A stretch of 11,184 nt of DNA from an uncultured Veillonella sp. (lineage in GTDB: Bacteria; Bacillota; Negativicutes; Veillonellales; Veillonellaceae): the NCBI RefSeq assembly GCF_905209685.1, contig NZ_CAJLUB010000053.1:1-11184 (forward strand). The letters run 5' to 3'. The translations under genes were made by a program, and so were the position numbers. The notes under the pieces are model-generated. The model was not told where the DNA came from and ran no database searches. It saw nothing but the letters and a program-made list of their open reading frames with translations. Shown here piece by piece: positions 1 through 6,274 of the stretch; positions within the stretch are counted from its first letter, which is position 1, and each line of letters opens with the position of its first letter.

Positions 1-137
1 TCTAATGACTACTATAACACCTACCACCAGTATAAAAAGTAGTATCAGTTTTTATAGCAAATCAATAAAAGTCTTTCAGAATACGGATCTAAGCTTTAAC
101 AAATCTTACCTTTTAACCTCTTGAAGGGAAAGGGAGA

Positions 138-290
138 AATTGATGTTACGTTTCCAGGGGGAGGAATATAGGGCTCCTTCATCGCTCCATACTAACCGTA
201 AAGTCGCTCAAAAGGACCCTATATTCCCTCCCTAAGATTCCCCTAATGCATCCTTACACACCACTACACGATGTAAACGTAACATCAATT
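138..290. repeat. Nested inverted repeat in unit A
   Basis: The outer arms 138-153 and 275-290 are perfect 16-bp reverse complements. Inside them, 163-173 pairs perfectly with 217-227 over 11 bp. That stem extends inward through 175-179 with 212-216 (one bulged base at 174) and outward through 159-162 with 229-232. The loop holds the core at 184-209 that recurs in other hairpins of this region. There is no T-tract, so it does not look like an intrinsic terminator. Confidence 0.75.
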
Positions 291-369
291 ATCAACAATA
301 CAAGAACTCACAACTCTAATATTTTTATATAAGAAAATTTTACATTTTGATCTCTACTTGGAGGAAGGG

Positions 370-433
370 AGGAATAGATGTGGTTTTCTCCCTCCATACT
401 CATCGTTTCGGTCAAAAATCCACATCTATTCCT
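370..433. repeat. Inverted repeat with shared loop core, unit A
   Basis: Arms 370-383 and 420-433 are perfect 14-bp reverse complements around a 36-base loop. The loop contains CTCCATACT followed by a CG-centred stretch and GGTCAAAA, matching the loop of the 138-290 hairpin although the arms are unrelated. In unit B the corresponding hairpin has lost its right half. Confidence 0.7.
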
Positions 434-446
434 GCTCCTAACATAC

Positions 447-831
447 TCTAATGACTACTATAACACCTACCACCAGTATAAAAAGTAGTATCAGTTTTTA
501 TGGCAAATCTAAAAGTCTTTCAAAATACGGATCTAAGATATAACAAATCTTCCCTTTCAACCTCTTGAGGGAAAAAGGGAAAATTAATGTTACGTTTCCA
601 AAAGAGAGCTCCTTCATCGCTCCATACTAACCGTAAAGTCGCTCAAAAGGACCCTATATTTCCTCCCTAAGACAACCCTAATCTATCCTCACACACCACT
701 ACACGATGTAAACGTAACATCAATTATTCATCAACACAAGAACTCACAATTCTAATATTTTTTATATTAGACAAATTTATGTTTTGATCTCTAATTGGAA
801 GGAGGGGATGAATAGATATTTTTTTCTCCCT
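447..831. repeat. Tandem intergenic repeat, unit B (partial copy)
   Basis: This is the second copy of the unit at 1-446. Similarity holds until about 831 and is then lost, so the right-hand part of the second hairpin is missing. Compared with unit A it has a roughly 9-bp shorter, rearranged segment near 598-604 that removes the left arm of the inner stem, while the right arm (near 649-664) remains. The outer arms 582-597 and 710-725 still pair over 16 bp with one G-T wobble. The central loop core at 619-644 is identical to that of unit A. Confidence 0.8.
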
Positions 832-851
832 TTTCCCTTTACGCCATATGA

Positions 852-1137
852 AATTACAATTTGTTTTATGAACAGGATTTTATTGTTTAGTAACGATGAT
901 TAGATAGTTTCTAGATTACTTTTCCACAGTTATTATTTATTAACAAGGTTATCTATCTTTGTTAGAAAGGGAATTGATACTAATTTTTAAGCGACTTGCG
1001 TTAGAATGGAGCAAGAAAATTAGTATCAATTCCTTCCTAAAAGTAATCTAGAAACAAAGATAAAAATAAGTGGATAAAATTTAGATTTATAGATCATCGA
1101 TACTTAGTTAAAAATAGTTCATATACAAATTGTAATT
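852..1137. repeat. Three nested inverted repeats upstream of oriC
   Basis: Three perfect inverted repeats are nested. Arms 852-864 and 1125-1137 pair over 13 bp, 907-923 and 1039-1055 over 17 bp, and 970-987 and 1016-1033 over 18 bp. A further 10-bp pair (954-963 with 1053-1062) overlaps the middle pair and would compete with it. The innermost loop (988-1015) carries, in reverse orientation, the same core as the hairpins at 138-290 and 370-433. No coding frame or T-tract accompanies it. It could be a cruciform-prone element, a boundary of the origin region or a mobile-element relic. Confidence 0.75.
920..1077. other. Two weak outlying DnaA-box-like sites
   Basis: TTTTCCACA at 920-928 on the + strand and AGTGGATAA at 1069-1077 (a reverse-strand box) each match the TTATCCACA consensus at 8 of 9 positions. 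Both lie at the nested inverted repeats. They are far from the main cluster, so binding is only a possibility. Confidence 0.3.
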
Positions 1138-1225
1138 CCATTCATTCCTCCCCCAAAAGTAATTGATGAACAAGAGATGAGATAATAACTGAGTTATTAA
1201 CACTTCTCCTTCAGATAACCAAAAG

Positions 1226-1339
1226 TTATCCACAGATTGAATGACAAATTACTTATTTTTTGGTACAATCATACTTGAAATTAGGAAAAAGTATATATTT
1301 TTATAAGTTTTTAATGGATAACTTTTAAGGTTATCCACA
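1226..1339 (+). promoter_or_regulatory. Consensus DnaA boxes flanking the dnaA promoter
   Basis: Perfect TTATCCACA boxes lie at 1226-1234 and 1331-1339. The first ends seven bases before the proposed -35 hexamer and the second lies about 55 bases past the predicted transcription start. Each box is the right half of a short palindrome (1214-1219 with 1225-1230, and 1316-1322 with 1330-1336). DnaA represses its own gene through such boxes in several bacteria; that this happens here is inferred. Confidence 0.7.
1241..1269 (+). promoter_or_regulatory. Probable dnaA promoter (housekeeping sigma type)
   Basis: ATGACA at 1241-1246 (five of six matches to TTGACA) is followed after 17 bases by TACAAT at 1264-1269 (five of six matches to TATAAT). 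Transcription would start near 1276, giving dnaA a leader of about 260 bases that runs through all seven clustered DnaA boxes. No better hexamer pair was seen between here and the gene. Confidence 0.6.
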
Positions 1340-1410
1340 TTTTTTCTCTTTTAACCTGTGTAATCTATAAAGTCAGTTATTATCTGGTTAGAAGAGAATT
1401 TTATTTTCAC

Positions 1411-1527
1411 TTATTCACAGGTTGTGCACAGGTTATTCACAGGGATAACAGGTTTTTCCACAGCTTTCACAAGAGTTATACACATTATTCCTAAAGTTAT
1501 ACACATTTATCGCAATAGTTATACACA
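1411..1527 (+). promoter_or_regulatory. oriC upstream DnaA-box cluster
   Basis: Seven boxes face the same way: TTATTCACA (1411), TTGTGCACA (1422), TTATTCACA (1433), TTTTCCACA (1454), and TTATACACA at 1476, 1497 and 1519. Start-to-start spacings are 11, 11, 21, 22, 21 and 22 bases, so all lie on nearly the same face of the helix. This fits ordered DnaA assembly and matches the box cluster upstream of dnaA in bipartite Firmicute origins. The last box touches the dnaA ribosome binding site (AAGAGG, 1527-1532), so DnaA bound here could also affect dnaA expression. Confidence 0.88.
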
Positions 1528-1538
1528 AGAGGCACGTC

Positions 1539-3116
1539 ATGCAGTCATTTGATTTGAATAATATATGGGAACATATATTGCAAGAGGCGAAAAAGAACAT
1601 GCAACATTTGCCTGACGCATTGTACTTGCGCGTCACGTCATCGTTGATTCCCATGTCTCTCGAAAGTCATTCGATCCATATTGGGGTCATGCAAACATTT
1701 GTTAAAAACTTAATCGATCAGCAGCCACAGATTAGCAAGGCTTTGCAGGATGCTATTACTACGGTTATCGGTTCTCATCGGGATATGGTGTTATTCGATT
1801 TCAATCAAGAGAGTGTAGATAATACCTTTGTTGATGAAAGTCTCATCGATGATGCACCTGTAGTGGCTCCGCCCATGCCATTACCTCCAGTAGTAGAGGA
1901 GAAAACGCATCAAGAAGAGTTCTATAAACCAATTTATCAAGAGCCGGTCTATATCGATCGCGCCCCAGCACCTGTGGAAATCCCAGATGAGCCAATGGTA
2001 GCGCCTAGTAAAACAGTTGAAACTACAACACCTACATTACAATCTGATAATGTACCTGTAGATTTATCCTTATCTAACCTAAATCCAGCGTACCGCTTTG
2101 ACAACTATGTAACAGGCAACGCGAACCGCATTCCATTTGGGGCGGCTCAAAATGTAGCTGAGTTTCCAGGCGGCGACTATAATCCGCTCTTTATCTATGG
2201 TCCTTCAGGCCTCGGTAAAACGCATTTGATGCACGCCATTGGCAATGCCATCAAGGAAAATCATCCACACATGAAGGTTATGTCCATTACGAGCGAAAAC
2301 TTTATGAACATTTTCGTCGAAACATTGCAGCGTAACCAAGGTAAATTATTCCGCAACACGTTCCGCAATATCGACGTGCTCATGATTGACGATATTCAGT
2401 TTCTTGAAAGTCGTGAAAGTACGAAAACCGAGCTATTTAATACGTTCAATGAGTTATTAAATAACAATAAGCAAATTGTACTTACATCCGATACGATGCC
2501 AAACGATATGGAGCAATTCGAAGACCGTCTCCGTTCTCGTTTCCAAGCTGGCTACATTGCAACAATGGAAAATCCAGATTTAGAAACGCGCATCGCTATC
2601 TTTAGATCCTTACTCGAAAGAGAATATAAGAAAAACCGCGTTATCCGCATCGATAACGACTCCATCAACTACGTAGCGCTTCAATTCAGCGAAAACGTCC
2701 GCGTATTACAAGGTGCTTTCACAAAATTAATCGGTACCGCATCCATCGATCAACGTCTTGAATCTATCGACCTAGAATACACTAAACAAGCCTTGGCTGG
2801 CCTCGTTCACACAGAAGAGGTTAACATGGTGACTATTGAAAGTATTCAGAATTTTGTAAGTTCTTATTTCAATATTAAAAAGCAAGACTTGCTCGGTAAG
2901 AAGCGTAAAGCACAGTTCGCGTTCCCACGCCAAGTGGCCATGTATCTATGCCGCGATATGATTAATGAAAGTTATCCGCAAATCGCAGCTGCATTCTCTC
3001 GTGACCATACGACAATTCTCCATGCGTACGATAAAATTACGAAGGAAATTGAACGAAACGAAGAAACTAAGAACATGATTTCTGAAATTAAACAGAAATT
3101 AACAACCTGTGGATAA
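1539..3116 (+). CDS. dnaA: Chromosomal replication initiator protein DnaA
   Basis: DnaA is the AAA+ ATPase that binds DnaA boxes, opens the origin and helps recruit the replicative helicase in the cytoplasm. The 525-residue product has an N-terminal interaction domain (about 1-85), a long acidic and proline-rich linker (about 86-178), an AAA+ core starting near L181, and a C-terminal helix-turn-helix domain. Walker A is GPSGLGKT at 221-228. Walker B is VLMIDD at 280-285. The DNA-binding signature DHTTI lies at 489-493. The protein is longer than the usual 440-460 residues, and the excess sits in the linker. The ATG is supported by AAGAGG six bases upstream. The stop codon lies inside a reverse-facing DnaA box. 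Identity is secure; autoregulation is inferred from the boxes around the promoter and leader. Confidence 0.98.
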   Translation: MQSFDLNNIWEHILQEAKKNMQHLPDALYLRVTSSLIPMSLESHSIHIGVMQTFVKNLIDQQPQISKALQDAITTVIGSHRDMVLFDFNQESVDNTFVDESLIDDAPVVAPPMPLPPVVEEKTHQEEFYKPIYQEPVYIDRAPAPVEIPDEPMVAPSKTVETTTPTLQSDNVPVDLSLSNLNPAYRFDNYVTGNANRIPFGAAQNVAEFPGGDYNPLFIYGPSGLGKTHLMHAIGNAIKENHPHMKVMSITSENFMNIFVETLQRNQGKLFRNTFRNIDVLMIDDIQFLESRESTKTELFNTFNELLNNNKQIVLTSDTMPNDMEQFEDRLRSRFQAGYIATMENPDLETRIAIFRSLLEREYKKNRVIRIDNDSINYVALQFSENVRVLQGAFTKLIGTASIDQRLESIDLEYTKQALAGLVHTEEVNMVTIESIQNFVSSYFNIKKQDLLGKKRKAQFAFPRQVAMYLCRDMINESYPQIAAAFSRDHTTILHAYDKITKEIERNEETKNMISEIKQKLTTCG

Positions 3117-3219
3117 CTCTGTGGATATATTGTGTGTAACTTTGTGGATATCCTAAAAACCGCACTTCGCTGTGAGTATGTGGATAAGTGGTTACAAACT
3201 ATCAACATAGTTATACACA
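3108..3219 (-). promoter_or_regulatory. oriC downstream DnaA-box cluster
   Basis: Reverse-facing boxes read on the + strand as TGTGGATAA at 3108-3116, TGTGGATAT at 3120-3128, TGTGTGTAA at 3131-3139, TGTGGATAT at 3143-3151 and TGTGGATAA at 3179-3187. One forward box, TTATACACA, follows at 3211-3219. The first four are spaced by 12, 11 and 12 bases, about one helical turn. The first box contains the dnaA stop codon. By analogy with B. subtilis, this is the half of the origin that lies next to the unwinding site. Confidence 0.85.
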
Positions 3220-3254
3220 ACCGAGAAATCGCACAGTTAGTAGCGCCAATTCAC

Positions 3255-3294
3255 TTTTACACATATGAACAGGCCCCTACTATTACTACTACTA
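3255..3294 (+). promoter_or_regulatory. DnaA-trio basal unwinding element
   Basis: A weak box TTTTACACA (3255-3263) and an adjoining box-like ATATGAACA (3263-3271) lead into a GC-rich patch GGCCCC (3272-3277). From 3277 six consecutive triplets read CTA CTA TTA CTA CTA CTA. The complementary strand therefore reads 3'-GAT-GAT-AAT-GAT-GAT-GAT, matching the DnaA-trio consensus 3'-[G/A]A[T/A]. The order box, GC patch, trios, AT-rich DNA is that of the B. subtilis basal unwinding system, where a DnaA filament is loaded onto single strands. Confidence 0.8.
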
Positions 3295-3510
3295 AACCTA
3301 CAAACAATCAAAAAACCAGTAGAAACAGATCTATCGCAGAATATCTATAGAACATCTACGATAGCAAACATAGAATATTAAAAAAAAGATAAGTAGATAT
3401 CAGTGCTTCTACATTATATGGAAACAGTACATACAAACAATATATAAATTAGTAGAGCAAAATAGTAATCTACAAATCTAATAATACTAATAACAAACAT
3501 ACAAATTATA
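3295..3510. other. AT-rich tract, probable DNA unwinding element
   Basis: The segment between the trios and the dnaN ribosome binding site is strongly A+T-rich, with several A runs, and has no supported gene. Its position directly after the DnaA-trios suggests that strand opening starts here. A promoter for dnaN could also lie in it, but no clear -35/-10 pair was found, so dnaN may be read from the dnaA promoter as well. Confidence 0.6.
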
Positions 3511-3522
3511 AAGGAGTAACAT

Positions 3523-4635
3523 ATGCATATTACATTCCAAAAAGCAAATCTCCAAAAAGCAATCAACGTATTGCAAAAGGTATCTCAAAATAAAACAAGT
3601 TCCAACTTACCAGGCGCTATTTACATGACAACAAAAAATGGTCAAGTAGAATTACAAGGTAACGACTTTGAACTCGGTATTCGTTTAACCATCGACGGCG
3701 ACATCAAAGAACCTGGCACATTAGTTGTAGGTTCCCGCTACTTCCAAGAATTAATTCGAAAATTGCCTGGTGATACCATCGAACTTTACAAACCAGAAGA
3801 TGGCAATTCTTTAACAATCACATCCGGCTCTTCCGAATTCAACTTGGTAACATTGCATCCAGATGATTTCTCCTTAGTTGAACAAATTCACGACCAAGAT
3901 CATGTGAACATCGATAGCTTTGCAATGAAAGAACTCATCGATTTAACAAATTACGCAGCTGCTACAGACGAAGATCGTCCTGTATTTACTGGTGCTCTTC
4001 TTGAAATCAAAGAAAACGAAGTAACAATGGTTGCTACTGATACACACCGCATGGCTGTTAAGAAAATTACCATCGATGAACCAGCAACTACACCAATGCG
4101 TGCTATCATTCCTACAAAAACATTGGCTGAAGTATCTCGTTTGTTACCAACAGATAATCCAGCTATGATCAACATCATTTGGAACCGTACACAAATCGTG
4201 TTCAACTTTGAATCTATTTACATCATTTCTCGTTTGATCGAAGGTACTTACCCTGAATATGAAAAGGTAATTCCTTCCCAATTCGATTCTAGCGCTGTTA
4301 TCGACCGCCGCGAATTCGCTGGTGCTGTTGACCGCGTATCCTTATTGGCTAAAGATATCAGCTATAACGTAATTCGTTATGATTGGGCTGAAAGTAATGT
4401 AACATTATCTACTCAAAATACTGAAATTGGCATGGCAAAAGAAGACGTAGCTGTTGAATTTAAAGGCACACCTTTCACAATCTCCTTCAACGGTCGCTAC
4501 ATCTCCGACATCTTACGCCACAGTACAGGCGACAACATCCACTTGTTCTTAAAACAAAACGGTCCTGTTGTTATTCGCCAAGACAATAATCCGAACTATA
4601 CATACGTAGTAACACCAGTTCGTACGAATGCATAA
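3523..4635 (+). CDS. dnaN: DNA polymerase III beta subunit (sliding clamp)
   Basis: The beta clamp is a ring-shaped homodimer that holds DNA polymerase III on the template and serves as a docking site for repair and replication proteins. The 370-residue product has the usual family length, with the start MHITFQKANLQKA, an internal DTHRMA motif in the second domain, and a typical C-terminus ending in a VVTPVR motif. The three-domain fold is inferred from the family. The ATG has AAGGAG at 3511-3516 with a six-base spacer. It lies 406 bp after dnaA, beyond the downstream origin half, and is followed by a 301-bp non-coding gap, so it may form its own transcript or a dnaA-dnaN transcript. Nothing is unusual or truncated. 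Confidence 0.98.
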   Translation: MHITFQKANLQKAINVLQKVSQNKTSSNLPGAIYMTTKNGQVELQGNDFELGIRLTIDGDIKEPGTLVVGSRYFQELIRKLPGDTIELYKPEDGNSLTITSGSSEFNLVTLHPDDFSLVEQIHDQDHVNIDSFAMKELIDLTNYAAATDEDRPVFTGALLEIKENEVTMVATDTHRMAVKKITIDEPATTPMRAIIPTKTLAEVSRLLPTDNPAMINIIWNRTQIVFNFESIYIISRLIEGTYPEYEKVIPSQFDSSAVIDRREFAGAVDRVSLLAKDISYNVIRYDWAESNVTLSTQNTEIGMAKEDVAVEFKGTPFTISFNGRYISDILRHSTGDNIHLFLKQNGPVVIRQDNNPNYTYVVTPVRTNA

Positions 4636-4704
4636 AAGCAGGGCAGTAGTCAATGGAGGAGCTTGCGACGACAGGGACACTGCATCGCTTTGTTCCGAAC
4701 GTAA

Positions 4705-4739
4705 AATTTTCTAGGCTACAACGTAGCCTAAAGAAAATT
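4705..4739. repeat. Stem-loop after dnaN
   Basis: Bases 4712-4719 pair with 4723-4730 (8 bp, 3-base loop). The stem continues through 4705-4711 with 4733-4739 across a two-base bulge, for about 15 bp in total. No T-tract follows on the + strand, so it is not a standard intrinsic terminator, although a role in ending or protecting dnaN mRNA is possible. Confidence 0.65.
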
Positions 4740-4806
4740 CACAGTGAGGAACTGTACTCTGGTACTAAATAATTAATAATGTTAAAGACAGTCTGTTATT
4801 AGTTTA

Positions 4807-4835
4807 TTGATAAAAATATCAGAATTCTGTATATC
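4807..4835 (+). promoter_or_regulatory. Possible promoter for the S4-recF gene set
   Basis: TTGATA at 4807-4812 (five of six matches) is followed after 17 bases by TATATC at 4830-4835 (four of six). Transcription would start near 4842, so the stem-loop at 4861-4897 would lie in the leader. The weak -10 makes this tentative. Confidence 0.35.
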
Positions 4836-4860
4836 TCACTGAATTAATATACATATTTTC

Positions 4861-4897
4861 ATTAGGTAATGATGATTAAAAGTCATCGTTACCTAAT
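4861..4897. repeat. 15-bp stem-loop upstream of S4-domain gene
   Basis: Bases 4861-4875 pair with 4883-4897 along the full 15 bp, with one G-T wobble and a seven-base loop. No T-tract follows. It ends 29 bases before the ribosome binding site of the S4-domain gene, so it could stabilise a leader or separate transcripts. Confidence 0.65.
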
Positions 4898-4936
4898 TCC
4901 CATATAGTTATAAATTGTCCACTATAGGAGGACGTT

Positions 4937-5170
4937 ATGAAAGAGCAACAGCAGGTACCCATTCATACGGAGTACATTCAAATTGATCAGTTGTTGAAGT
5001 TAGAAGGTATTATCGAAACAGGTGGTCAAATTAAATCCTTTATCGAAGAAGGTATCCTTACTTTGAATGGTCAAGTTGTCACAGAAAAGCGCAAGAAATG
5101 CCGCGTTGGCGATGTGATTTCTTGCGAAGGTCTTGATGTAGATCTCGTAATTACTCAAGAGGAGGCTTAA
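4937..5170 (+). CDS. yaaA: S4-domain RNA-binding protein (YaaA family)
   Basis: This is a 77-residue protein made up almost entirely of an S4 fold, a small RNA-binding module also found in ribosomal protein S4 and in pseudouridine synthases. Residues such as QIDQLLKLEGI, GGQIKSFIEEG and LNGQVVTEKRKKCRVGDVI follow the S4 pattern. B. subtilis YaaA, at about 70 residues, occupies the same place between dnaN and recF. The exact RNA target is unknown; ribosome assembly is suggested for the family. GGAGG at 4927-4931 supports the ATG. Its last codons supply the ribosome binding site of recF, which starts three bases after its stop, so the two genes are very likely cotranscribed. Confidence 0.88.
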   Translation: MKEQQQVPIHTEYIQIDQLLKLEGIIETGGQIKSFIEEGILTLNGQVVTEKRKKCRVGDVISCEGLDVDLVITQEEA

Positions 5171-5173
5171 TCG

Positions 5174-6274
5174 GTGAGAATTGACTCACTGCAATTATTC
5201 CAGTTTCGTAATTACAAGGATGTAACGATTCAGTTTAATCCGGAGATTATCGTTTTGCACGGCACTAATGGGGCTGGTAAGACGAATATCCTCGAATCTA
5301 TTTATGTGGGGACCATTGGTAAAAGCCATCGGACCAACGATACGTCAGATATGCTCATGTTTAATGCTGAGGAAGCAGGCATTGTAGTCAAGTTCGAGAA
5401 AAAGGATACGCCACAAAAGGTAAATATTAAGTTATTCCGCCAAGGTCCTAAGGATATTCGCTTAAATGATACTAAAATATCTCAAAAGGAACTGATTGGT
5501 ACATTAAATACAGTTATATTCTGTCCTGAAGATTTACAACTCATTAAGGGGACTCCGTCGGGACGTAGACGGTTCCTCGATATGGAAATTTCTCAGACGA
5601 GCGCTACGTACTATCATCAGTTGATGCAGTATAATCGATTATTACAGCAGCGAAATGCGATCCTTAAAGAATATAGAGGGAAGCAAAATATTCCTCTTGA
5701 AGAATGGGATTTGCAATTAGCCGATATGGCGAGCTTTATCGTAAAGAAACGGTTAGAGAGCTTGAAGAAAATTAACCTTCTCATCGATTTGATGAACCGT
5801 AAATTGACGGGTGGTCTAGAGAATTTAACCATCGGTTATGAACAGCCTTACATGGACAATGGTTCATTAGAATATACAAAGGAAGGCTTTTACGAGCGCA
5901 TCAAAGCAGCTTTGCCGCAGGATCGTCATCGGATGACCACCAGCGTAGGTCCTCACCGCGATGATTTACGATTCTTCTCTGATGCGATGGATTTAAAGAA
6001 ATTTGGATCCCAAGGGCAGCAACGAACTGCTGTATTGTCCTTAAAGTTGAGCGAGCTTGAGTTTATCAAGTCCGAGGTTGGGGAATATCCAGTTCTATTA
6101 TTGGATGATGTATTGAGCGAACTTGATGAGTCGAGACGAGCGAATTTATTGCAGTTTATTCATAAACGTATTCAAACATTTATTACTACTACAGACATTC
6201 ACGATTTTAAAGATTTGAAATCTGTTCAATTTATTTCTTGTGAAGGGGGAAAGGTTCAGTATGGACAGCCTTGA
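5174..6274 (+). CDS. recF: DNA replication and repair protein RecF
   Basis: RecF is an SMC/ABC-like ATPase that, with RecO and RecR, loads RecA at single-strand gaps and helps stalled forks restart. The 366-residue product has Walker A GTNGAGKT at 30-37, an ABC-type signature region FGSQGQQRT at 277-285, and Walker B VLLLDD at 307-312 followed by the D-loop SELD. The length is normal for the family. The start is GTG, chosen because the N-terminus MRIDSLQLFQFRNYKD matches the family and AGAGGAGG lies about nine bases upstream inside the S4 gene. Its 3' end overlaps the DUF721 gene by 14 bp, which indicates translational coupling. Confidence 0.97.
   Translation: MRIDSLQLFQFRNYKDVTIQFNPEIIVLHGTNGAGKTNILESIYVGTIGKSHRTNDTSDMLMFNAEEAGIVVKFEKKDTPQKVNIKLFRQGPKDIRLNDTKISQKELIGTLNTVIFCPEDLQLIKGTPSGRRRFLDMEISQTSATYYHQLMQYNRLLQQRNAILKEYRGKQNIPLEEWDLQLADMASFIVKKRLESLKKINLLIDLMNRKLTGGLENLTIGYEQPYMDNGSLEYTKEGFYERIKAALPQDRHRMTTSVGPHRDDLRFFSDAMDLKKFGSQGQQRTAVLSLKLSELEFIKSEVGEYPVLLLDDVLSELDESRRANLLQFIHKRIQTFITTTDIHDFKDLKSVQFISCEGGKVQYGQP

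Larger units (their letters stand above)
1..446. repeat. Tandem intergenic repeat, unit A (446-bp period)
   Basis: The sequence from position 1 recurs from 447, with the first 55 bases identical and the rest closely similar with small indels. The unit contains no convincing coding frame. It holds two large hairpins (138-290 and 370-433) separated by A+T-rich DNA. The repeat may begin upstream of the window, because unit A starts at base 1. The function is unknown; it could be a local duplication beside the origin or a member of a dispersed non-coding repeat family. Confidence 0.85.
4636..4936. other. Gene-free gap between dnaN and S4 gene, with hairpins
   Basis: No coding frame is supported in these 301 bases. 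The first 100 bases are more G+C-rich than the flanks and contain short complementary segments without one dominant fold. Two clear hairpins (4705-4739 and 4861-4897) and a possible promoter (4807-4835) lie in the rest. The segment may hold a structured RNA, a processed 3' end of dnaN mRNA or a repeat; I could not match it to a known RNA family. Confidence 0.6.

Noticed and set aside
9..18. CTACTATAAC at the start of each 446-bp unit as DnaA-trios
   Set aside because: Only two or three triplets fit, with no adjacent DnaA box or GC-rich patch.
1..831. CRISPR array
   Set aside because: The repeats are long tandem units with internal hairpins, not short regular repeats separated by unique spacers, and no cas gene is present.
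1433..1654. Reverse-strand open frame across the dnaA start
   Set aside because: Its product is cysteine-rich and low in complexity because it reads DnaA boxes and dnaA in antisense; no start signal supports it.
2641..2649. TTATCCGCA in dnaA (also at 2972-2980) as DnaA boxes
   Set aside because: Each has one mismatch at a conserved position and lies in coding sequence, isolated from the clusters, so chance is the simpler explanation.
2972..3220. Reverse-strand open frame over the dnaA 3' end
   Set aside because: It is antisense to the conserved DnaA DNA-binding domain and the downstream box cluster.
3132..3350. Open frame of 72 codons in the dnaA-dnaN gap
   Set aside because: It overlies the DnaA-box cluster and DnaA-trios, has no good ribosome binding site, and its composition follows the origin motifs rather than a protein.
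4705..4739. Intrinsic terminator after dnaN
   Set aside because: The hairpin is strong, but no T-tract follows on the + strand, so it was listed as a stem-loop only.
6240..6260. Upstream GTG start for the DUF721 gene
   Set aside because: The seven extra codons translate the ribosome binding site itself; the ATG at 6261 is better placed.
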